In this document: positions 1-4,552 of the stretch, piece after piece
How positions within the stretch are numbered: position 1 is the first letter of the stretch
Layout of the letters: every line of letters begins with the position of its first letter
Assembly (NCBI GenBank): GCA_902465215.1
Contig: CABQMM010000050.1
Coordinates: 1-8,023, forward strand
Reading direction: 5' to 3'
DNA: 8,023 bases
From: an uncultured Bacillota bacterium
Lineage (GTDB): Bacteria; Bacillota; Clostridia; Peptostreptococcales; Anaerovoracaceae
Made by a program: the position numbers and the translations under genes
The notes under the pieces: model-generated
Seen by the model: only the letters and a program-made list of their open reading frames with translations
What the model was told of the DNA's origin: nothing
Databases searched by the model: none

Positions 1-48
1 CGGGGTAATGTCTTCATATTCTTTTCTTAAGTGTCTGAGTTCGATCAT
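1..48 (-). CDS. ABC transporter ATP-binding protein, N-terminal fragment (runs off the left edge)
   Basis: Read on the minus strand from the ATG at 48-46, the sequence gives 16 codons, MIELRHLRKEYEDITP, open to the edge. This is the typical first beta strand of an ABC ATPase (MIE-hydrophobic-x-x-L-x-KxY), and the 'LRKEY...TP' form recalls ATPases of polar amino-acid importers (the ArtM/GlnQ group). A purine-rich AAGGAG (minus strand, 67-62) lies 13 bases before the start, which is rather long spacing but usable. A promoter-like element and leader hairpin lie upstream on the same strand. The Walker A motif would fall beyond the window, so the family call rests on the first strand only. The gene is divergent from the flavoprotein gene, so it need not belong to the sigma-54 system to the right. 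Confidence 0.6.
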   Translation of the reverse strand, partial: MIELRHLRKEYEDITP

Positions 49-84
49 TTTGCCTATAGTGCTCCTTCCCTGTCATTTGATGCC

Positions 85-97
85 TTCTGAGTCAGAA
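85..97. promoter_or_regulatory. 13-bp perfect palindrome in the ABC-transporter leader
   Basis: TTCTGAGTCAGAA is a perfect dyad (TTCTGA-G-TCAGAA). It lies between the candidate attenuator hairpin and the start codon of the minus-strand ATPase gene. It could be an operator, or in RNA part of an alternative fold: CTCAGA recurs in the neighbouring hairpin stem. Only the symmetry is directly visible; the function is inferred. Confidence 0.3.
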
Positions 98-103
98 CAT
101 CAC

Positions 104-128
104 AAAAAGCCCAGAGTGAATCTGAGCT
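104..128 (-). terminator. Terminator-like hairpin in the leader of the ABC transporter gene (candidate attenuator)
   Basis: On the minus strand AGCTCAGA (128-121), a 5-base loop, and TCTGGGCT (115-108) form an 8-bp RNA stem with one G-U pair. It is followed directly by a run of five T (108-104). The hairpin lies downstream of the predicted minus-strand promoter and about 55 bases before the ATPase start codon, so it would act as a leader attenuator rather than a gene-end terminator. No T-box or known riboswitch core was recognised in the roughly 110-base leader. The short U-tract makes it a weak terminator. Confidence 0.4.
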
Positions 129-163
129 GTATTCAACTCCTAATCTGTAGCCTTATTTCGTCC

Positions 164-192
164 AGTATACAACAGAATTCGACGTTTCGCAA
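164..192 (-). promoter_or_regulatory. Sigma-70-type promoter for the divergent ABC transporter gene
   Basis: On the minus strand TTGCGA (192-187) is separated by exactly 17 bases from TATACT (169-164). This predicts a transcript start near 157 and a leader of about 110 bases. The spacing is ideal and the -10 has one mismatch from consensus; the -35 is weaker. Confidence 0.45.
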
Positions 193-225
193 TGAAAAAT
201 TCGAATATGCCTTCTAAAAACATCC

Positions 226-254
226 TTGCCACAGAAAGCCTTTCCGAGTATACT
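226..254 (+). promoter_or_regulatory. Sigma-70-type promoter for the flavoprotein gene
   Basis: TTGCCA (226-231) and TATACT (249-254) are separated by exactly 17 bases, each with one mismatch from consensus. The predicted start is near 261, giving a leader of about 75 bases. This promoter and the minus-strand one sit back to back, with their -35 boxes 33 bases apart. The leader 261-335 contains no convincing hairpin or riboswitch. Confidence 0.5.
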
Positions 255-335
255 TAAAATAAGAAGCACGGGCGGAAATGCACTCGCACGGCTGCCGCAC
301 GAAGCATAAAGAGGGAAACAGGAGGCGGAGACAAA

Positions 336-875
336 ATGAAGATTATAATGATGACAGGAAGCGCGCACAAGAACGGCACATCGGCATATTTGGCAGAGCA
401 CTTCATGCGCGGCGCGAAGGAAGCGGGACATGAAGTTTCAAGATTTGACACGGCATTTATGGACATACATCCGTGCATCGGATGCGACCACTGCCGCAGA
501 AAGGACGGCGTGTGCGTATATCAGGATGACATGAACCAAATCAATCCGGTGCTGAAAGAAGCCGATGCGGTGGTTTTTGTTTCGCCGATTTACTATTACG
601 ACATCAATGCGCAGCTGAAAACAGCGATTGACCGCTTTTACGCAAGCAATGCGCAGATTCAAACCCCGAAGAAGGCAGCCCTGCTTTTAACCAGTGGGGA
701 TGCGGAATGGGATGTGACGGCAGGCGCAATCGGAACCTATAAGGGCATTTGCGGATATCTCGGCTGGTCGGATGCGGGCATTATCGCGGCAGGAGGATGC
801 GGCGTACTCGAGGAAATCAAGCAGACGGAATTCCCACAGAAGGCATATTTGCTCGGAAAAAATTTTGGATCGTAA
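336..875 (+). CDS. Flavodoxin-fold NAD(P)H-dependent oxidoreductase, iron-sulfur flavoprotein-like
   Basis: This 179-residue protein belongs to the NADPH-dependent FMN reductase family (flavodoxin fold), which binds FMN and transfers electrons from NAD(P)H in the cytoplasm. Visible features are an FMN-phosphate loop GSAHKNGTS (residues 8-16) after a hydrophobic first strand; the family's cysteine-rich segment with C47, C50, C53 and C60, followed by DDM at 64-66; and the family signature SPIYYYDINAQLK-AIDRFY. The C47-X2-C50-X2-C53-X6-C60 spacing fits the compact [4Fe-4S] motif of archaeal and clostridial iron-sulfur flavoproteins, so a bound cluster is plausible but not proven. The start is set by AGGAGG at 320-325, 10 bases ahead. 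Length is normal for the family and the gene looks intact. It has its own sigma-70-like promoter. No terminator separates it from the next gene, so read-through into unit A is possible. Its substrate and any link with the guanidino genes are unknown. Confidence 0.85.
   Translation: MKIIMMTGSAHKNGTSAYLAEHFMRGAKEAGHEVSRFDTAFMDIHPCIGCDHCRRKDGVCVYQDDMNQINPVLKEADAVVFVSPIYYYDINAQLKTAIDRFYASNAQIQTPKKAALLLTSGDAEWDVTAGAIGTYKGICGYLGWSDAGIIAAGGCGVLEEIKQTEFPQKAYLLGKNFGS
854..868. repeat. Copy 1 of a 15-bp repeat near the first sigma-54 promoter
   Basis: CGGAAAAAATTTTGG here is identical to 3521-3535. This copy lies in the last codons of the flavoprotein gene, 13 bases before the promoter sequence. The A/T tract is of a kind that bends DNA. 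It may be chance or a conserved architectural site. Confidence 0.4.
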
Positions 876-880
876 AAGTC

Positions 881-897
881 TTGGCACACAATTTGCA
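881..897 (+). promoter_or_regulatory. Sigma-54 (RpoN) promoter of unit A
   Basis: TTGGCACACAATTTGCA matches the -24/-12 consensus TGGCAC-N5-TTGCA at every defined base, with the obligatory GG (883-884) and GC (895-896) exactly 10 bases apart. The predicted start is near 908, leaving a leader of about 30 bases that holds the AAGGAGG at 922-928. It begins 6 bases after the stop of the flavoprotein gene. A sigma-54 activator is encoded in the same unit, which strongly supports the call. Confidence 0.9.
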
Positions 898-937
898 TTT
901 ACTTGTTTCAAATAACTTCACAAGGAGGAAAAAAGTA

Positions 938-1882
938 ATGCTGAATCATAAGTTTGACATTGATGCAATCCCGGGAGAAAGATGGTTTCCAAAAGAGACA
1001 AGTTTTACGGAAGACATGAATGAATACTGGGGAGACTGGGGAGTCTGCTCTGAGGTGGACACACTGAAGGCTGTTCTGATGCGCAGACCCGGCAAAGAAA
1101 TCGAAAAATTCGATGCGCAGGCGGTGCGCTTTTCTGATGAACCGATTGATGTGGAGCTGATCAGAAAGCAACATGACGCTGTTGCGAAGATCTATACGGA
1201 TTTTGGCGCGAAGGTATACTATGTTGAGGAACAGAGAGAGGACAGACCGAATGCGATTTTCTGCAGAGACCTGGTGTTTATGACGCCGGAAGGCGCGATT
1301 TTAGCAAGACCGGGCATGGCGGCAAGAAGAGGTGAAGAACGCTATGTCGCGCAGACACTTGCGAAAATCGGCGTTCCAATTGTGTCAACCATCACAGAAG
1401 ACGGTATTTTCGAAGGAGCATGCGGAATGTGGGTAGACCGCCATACCGCAATTCTTTCAACGGGTTCAAGATGCAACGCAAGCGGCTATGCACAGGTGAA
1501 ATACCAGCTTGAACGCATGGGAGTTGAGGTTTATCATATGCAGCAGCCTTACAGCAATATCCATATTGATGGGCTGATGAATGCAATCAGCGATGATATG
1601 GTGCTGGTTCATGCCGGTCAGGTACCGTATGACATTATCGATATGCTGAAAAAGAAAGGATATAAGATTCTTGAGGCACCGTCCAGAACGGAAGTCAGAG
1701 AGACCTTCGGCATCAATTTTGTGACGCTGGAACCGGGACATATCGTAATGCCTGCGGGAAATCCGAGGACGCAGGAGCTTCTTGAGAAAAACGGTGTAAA
1801 GGTTGAAACGCCTGACATTTCAGAGATTATGAAGGGCAGAGGGGCTTTGCACTGCATTACGGCATACCTGAAACGCGGATAG
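938..1882 (+). CDS. Guanidino-group-modifying enzyme (arginine deiminase / DDAH / amidinotransferase superfamily), copy 1
   Basis: The 314-residue protein is of the PF02274-type superfamily, cytoplasmic enzymes that attack a guanidinium carbon with a cysteine to give a ureido product plus ammonia or amine, or transfer the amidino group. The usual catalytic and binding residues are all visible: D111 in FCRD, E159 in FEGA, H209 and D211 in HID, and the nucleophile C306 in GALHCIT near the C-terminus. The segment RP-x-x-x-A-RRGEER (124-135) and the R-x-N-x-S-G stretch (178-183) resemble dimethylarginine dimethylaminohydrolases, whereas HxD is as in deiminases and amidinotransferases. The start at 938 is chosen because AAGGAGG (922-928) precedes it by 9 bases. 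The in-frame ATG at 749 would lie inside the preceding gene and upstream of the sigma-54 promoter. The gene is first in its unit, 23 bases ahead of the regulator. Substrate and reaction type (hydrolase or transferase) cannot be decided from sequence. Confidence 0.88.
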   Translation: MLNHKFDIDAIPGERWFPKETSFTEDMNEYWGDWGVCSEVDTLKAVLMRRPGKEIEKFDAQAVRFSDEPIDVELIRKQHDAVAKIYTDFGAKVYYVEEQREDRPNAIFCRDLVFMTPEGAILARPGMAARRGEERYVAQTLAKIGVPIVSTITEDGIFEGACGMWVDRHTAILSTGSRCNASGYAQVKYQLERMGVEVYHMQQPYSNIHIDGLMNAISDDMVLVHAGQVPYDIIDMLKKKGYKILEAPSRTEVRETFGINFVTLEPGHIVMPAGNPRTQELLEKNGVKVETPDISEIMKGRGALHCITAYLKRG

Positions 1883-1905
1883 GATAGAGTATAAGAGAGG
1901 AATCG

Positions 1906-3381
1906 ATGATCAGAAGATATGTGGAGCAGCTGCTCAGTATTTACAATTACATCGACGGCATTCTGGTGGCAGACAGCAAAGGCTATATCGAGTATTTTGC
2001 GACTTACAGACCGGATGTAAACAAATTAAAAGAAAAGAACATCCTGCATAAGCATATCACTGAGGTCTATCCGGAACTGACGGAAGAGACGAGCAGCATT
2101 ATGAGGGTTTTGCGGAGCGGGAAACCGATTCCCAACGAATATCAGACGCTGAAAACCTATGACGGACAGAGCATTCGTGCGATTAACACGACGATGCCGA
2201 TTAAGGAAAACAACCGAATCATAGGGGCAGTGGATGTTTCGCGTTACATTGATTCTCCGTACCGCAGACAGGACATTACGCTGGAGACCAAGAAATTCAA
2301 GGCAAACAGCAGTGGTCTTTATACCGTTGACGATATTATTACGGTGTCGCCGCAGATGGAAGACATCAAGCAGAGAATTCCGCTGATTGCGGACACGGAT
2401 TCGTCGGTGCTGATTTATGGAGAGACCGGAACGGGCAAAGAACTTGTGGCAGAATCCATTCACACGGCCAGCAAGCGTGCGGGAAAGCGTTTTGTATCGC
2501 AAAACTGTGCGGCAATACCGGGGAATCTCCTTGAAAGTATTTTGTTCGGCACGAAGAAGGGCAGTTACACCGGAGCGGAAAACAAGCCCGGACTGTTTGA
2601 AATTGCAAACGGAGGGACTTTATTCCTGGATGAAATCAACTCAATGGAGATGAATGTGCAGGCAAAGATTCTGAAGGCAATCGAAGAAAAACAGGTCGTG
2701 CGTCTAGGCGGTTATGAGCCGATCAAAACCGACATCAAAGTAATTTCAGCGGTCAACGAACGCCCGATGGACTGCGTGAAAGCAGGGAAACTGCGCGAGG
2801 ATCTTTTTTACCGCCTGAGTGTGGTGCAGGTAAACATTCCGCCGCTCAGGGAGCGCAGAGACGACATTTTATATATGGCAAACCGCTTTATCGAAGCTTA
2901 CAATCAAAGCATGCGTCGGGACATTATGGGTCTTGATGAGCAGGTTGAAGAACTGTTTCGCAGCTATGCGTGGCCGGGCAATGTCCGCGAACTGAAAAAC
3001 ATCATCGAAGGGGCGTTTAATGTGGCGTCCACGCGTTTTATTCAGAAAAAAGATCTGCCGGAGTATTTGGCAAATCCCGTATGGCTTGAAGTTCCGCGGG
3101 AAGCGACCGAAGCCCTGGCAGCAGGACGCGTGAAGGCCGGCGAAGGGGCAGGAAATGCATTTGCGGCGGAAGAAAGCGATACGAAGCGTTTCGGTGAATC
3201 GGGATGGGCTGAGGACATTTCCTTTGCCGGAAAGACACTGAATCAGACCTTAGCAGAAGTGGAAGAAAGAATGATCCGAAATGCGGTTCAGGAGGCGGAC
3301 AGTCTTGCAGGCGCAGCGCGGCTTTTAGGAATCACAAAGCAAAATCTCCATTACAAGCTCACAAAGTATAAAATAAAATAG
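1906..3381 (+). CDS. Sigma-54-dependent transcriptional activator, PAS-AAA+-Fis HTH
   Basis: This 491-residue bacterial enhancer-binding protein uses ATP to remodel sigma-54 RNA polymerase. The N-terminal ~120 residues resemble a PAS sensor and are not a phosphoreceiver, so it probably binds a small ligand directly, as RocR-type activators do. The AAA+ domain shows Walker A GETGTGKE (172-179), the sigma-54-contact loop as GSYTGA (219-224) instead of the common GAFTGA, Walker B GGTLFLDE (236-243), the LREDLFYRLSVV stretch, and WPGNVREL (356-363). An Ala/Gly-rich linker (about 398-445) leads to a C-terminal Fis-type helix-turn-helix containing GAARLLGITKQNLHYKL. The start is supported by AGAGAGG five bases upstream. 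It follows the first deiminase-like gene by 23 bases without a terminator, so it is probably co-transcribed from the sigma-54 promoter at 881. Its position between two sigma-54 promoters makes those its likely targets. Confidence 0.93.
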   Translation: MIRRYVEQLLSIYNYIDGILVADSKGYIEYFATYRPDVNKLKEKNILHKHITEVYPELTEETSSIMRVLRSGKPIPNEYQTLKTYDGQSIRAINTTMPIKENNRIIGAVDVSRYIDSPYRRQDITLETKKFKANSSGLYTVDDIITVSPQMEDIKQRIPLIADTDSSVLIYGETGTGKELVAESIHTASKRAGKRFVSQNCAAIPGNLLESILFGTKKGSYTGAENKPGLFEIANGGTLFLDEINSMEMNVQAKILKAIEEKQVVRLGGYEPIKTDIKVISAVNERPMDCVKAGKLREDLFYRLSVVQVNIPPLRERRDDILYMANRFIEAYNQSMRRDIMGLDEQVEELFRSYAWPGNVRELKNIIEGAFNVASTRFIQKKDLPEYLANPVWLEVPREATEALAAGRVKAGEGAGNAFAAEESDTKRFGESGWAEDISFAGKTLNQTLAEVEERMIRNAVQEADSLAGAARLLGITKQNLHYKLTKYKIK

Positions 3382-3396
3382 GTAAACGAGAAGAAG

Positions 3397-3458
3397 GTAC
3401 GCTGTAAAAAAATCTTTACCGATAGGTAAAAAAATTATTACGGCGTACTATTTTTTTT
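3397..3458 (+). terminator. Intrinsic terminator after the regulator gene, with an inner hairpin in its loop
   Basis: GTACGCTGTAA (3397-3407) pairs with TTACGGCGTAC (3438-3448) over 11 positions in RNA, counting one U-G pair, and is followed by TA plus eight T (3451-3458). The loop itself contains a second hairpin, TTTACC-GATA-GGTAAA (3415-3430). The element starts 16 bases after the regulator stop. It therefore probably ends unit A and insulates unit B, although the inner dyad may also be a protein-binding site. Confidence 0.65.
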
Positions 3459-3475
3459 ACCGAAACTCGTGTAAA
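3415..3475. promoter_or_regulatory. Candidate upstream activator sites for the sigma-54 activator (TTTAC/GTAAA dyads)
   Basis: There are two dyads. TTTACC-GATA-GGTAAA is perfect at 3415-3430. A looser TTTAC-N10-GTAAA sits at 3456-3475. Both begin with TTTACCGA, 41 bases apart. Further GTAAA half-sites occur at 3383 and 3404. The dyad centres are about 136 and 93 bases before the predicted start at 3559, the usual range for enhancer-binding proteins. An equally clear dyad was not found before the first promoter, which weakens the assignment. Confidence 0.45.
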
Positions 3476-3520
3476 CGTAAAGAAGTTGTAGGAGATTTGC
3501 GGCGGCATATCGAAAATAAG

Positions 3521-3535
3521 CGGAAAAAATTTTGG
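3521..3535. repeat. Copy 2 of the 15-bp repeat, running into the -24 box of unit B
   Basis: CGGAAAAAATTTTGG is identical to 854-868. Here its final GG is the -24 GG of the second sigma-54 promoter, while in the first copy the GG lies 16 bases upstream of the -24 GG. The register is therefore not conserved. Confidence 0.4.
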
Positions 3536-3548
3536 CATATTTATTGCT
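3532..3548 (+). promoter_or_regulatory. Sigma-54 (RpoN) promoter of unit B
   Basis: TTGGCATATTTATTGCT has GG at 3534-3535 and GC at 3546-3547 with exactly 10 bases between, and differs from TGGCAC-N5-TTGCW by one base. The predicted start near 3559 leaves a leader of about 37 bases containing AGGAGG at 3583-3588. It lies in the non-coding gap 3382-3595, which otherwise holds the terminator and the dyads described separately. Confidence 0.87.
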
Positions 3549-3595
3549 TTATAATTATGCAGGAGATATCAGAAGAAAAGACAGGAGGTTCAATT

Positions 3596-4540
3596 ATGAA
3601 TGAAAAGGTGAGAGACATCGACGCCCTTGCCGGCGAAAGATGGTTTCCTCTGGAAACAAGTATTGTTGATGATATGAATAGGCTTTGGGGTGACTGGGGG
3701 GTTTGCTCCGAGGTTGACACTCTGAGAGATGTCATTATGAGACGCCCAGGCAAAGAAATTGAAAACTTTGATTGGGAAGCGGCACGCTTCAAGGCTCCGA
3801 TCGACCCGGAAAAATTCAGAAAGCAGCATGATGGATTGGCGCAGGTTTACAAAGACCATGGCGTAAGGGTGCATTATATTGAAGAGCAGAGAGAGGACAG
3901 ACCTAACGCTTTGTTCTGCAGAGACCTTTTGCTGATGACACCGGAAGGCGCAATCGTAACCAGACCTGCGATGGAAGCAAGAAGAGGCGAAGAACGCTAC
4001 ATGGCAAAGGCTTTGGCAGACCTTGGAGTTCCGATTATCCGCACGATTTGCGGTGATGCGACTTTCGAGGGTGCGATGGGGCTTTGGATTGACAGACACA
4101 CAATTGTACTGGCATCCGGTGTGCGTACAAACAGAAGCGGCTATGAGATGGTGGAACAGGAACTGCGCCGCATGGGCGTGACGGACATCCTGCATATGCA
4201 GATCCCTTACGGACATGCACACATTGACGGACTGCTGAATATGGCCAGCCACGATGTCGCGATGATTCACGCATCCCAGGTTCCTTACGATGTATGCGAT
4301 GCGCTGAAGAAAAAAGGCATTAAGCTTCTGGAATGCCCGTCTAGAATCGAAGCAAAGGAATCCTTCGCGATTAACTTCGTCGCAATCGAACCGGGAACGA
4401 TCGCAATGCCTGCGGGAAATCCTCGCTCCCAGGAGCTTTTGGAAAAGAACGGAATTAAAGTTATTCCTGTTGAGTTTGATGAAATCATGAAAGGATTCGG
4501 TGCAATTCACTGCTGCACAGCTTTCCTGAAGCGCGGATAA
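3596..4540 (+). CDS. Guanidino-group-modifying enzyme (arginine deiminase / DDAH / amidinotransferase superfamily), copy 2
   Basis: This paralogue of the 938-1882 product also has 314 residues and about 64% identity by hand alignment, with compensating one-residue shifts around residues 66 and 197. The catalytic set is complete: D110 in FCRD, E158 in FEGA, H209 and D211 in HID, and the nucleophile C306 in GAIHCCT (with an extra C307 where copy 1 has Ile). The start at 3596 is fixed by AGGAGG seven bases upstream. An in-frame ATG at 3497 lies upstream of the sigma-54 promoter and is discarded. The gene leads unit B, 12 bases ahead of the M28-like gene. The two copies differ mainly in surface-type stretches and in residues such as S150/R149 and C179/T178, so different substrate preference or assembly as a hetero-oligomer are both possible. 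The exact reaction is not resolved. Confidence 0.88.
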   Translation: MNEKVRDIDALAGERWFPLETSIVDDMNRLWGDWGVCSEVDTLRDVIMRRPGKEIENFDWEAARFKAPIDPEKFRKQHDGLAQVYKDHGVRVHYIEEQREDRPNALFCRDLLLMTPEGAIVTRPAMEARRGEERYMAKALADLGVPIIRTICGDATFEGAMGLWIDRHTIVLASGVRTNRSGYEMVEQELRRMGVTDILHMQIPYGHAHIDGLLNMASHDVAMIHASQVPYDVCDALKKKGIKLLECPSRIEAKESFAINFVAIEPGTIAMPAGNPRSQELLEKNGIKVIPVEFDEIMKGFGAIHCCTAFLKRG

Positions 4541-4552
4541 GGAGGAAAAGCG

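Noticed and set aside
199..206. ATTCGAAT palindrome between the two divergent promoters
   Set aside because: An 8-bp palindrome without extension is expected by chance in A/T-rich spacer DNA.
8..217. A 69-codon plus-strand frame in the left control region
   Set aside because: No ribosome binding site precedes it, the product is low in domain character, and it overlaps the ABC ATPase start and both minus-strand control elements.
749..937. 63-codon N-terminal extension of the first deiminase-like protein
   Set aside because: It overlaps the flavoprotein gene and the sigma-54 promoter. The start at 938 has an ideal ribosome binding site and gives the same length as the paralogue.
3497..3595. 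33-codon N-terminal extension of the second deiminase-like protein
   Set aside because: It would include the sigma-54 promoter in coding sequence and lacks a ribosome binding site. The start at 3596 has AGGAGG and matches the paralogue in length.
3582..3595. Possible riboswitch or structured leader before unit B
   Set aside because: The leader from about 3559 to 3595 is too short and shows only the ribosome binding site.
938..4540. Standard arginine deiminase (arcA) assignment for the two paralogues
   Set aside because: At 314 residues they are shorter than ArcA (about 400). They carry DDAH-like segments, and no arcB or arcC partner is seen in the window.
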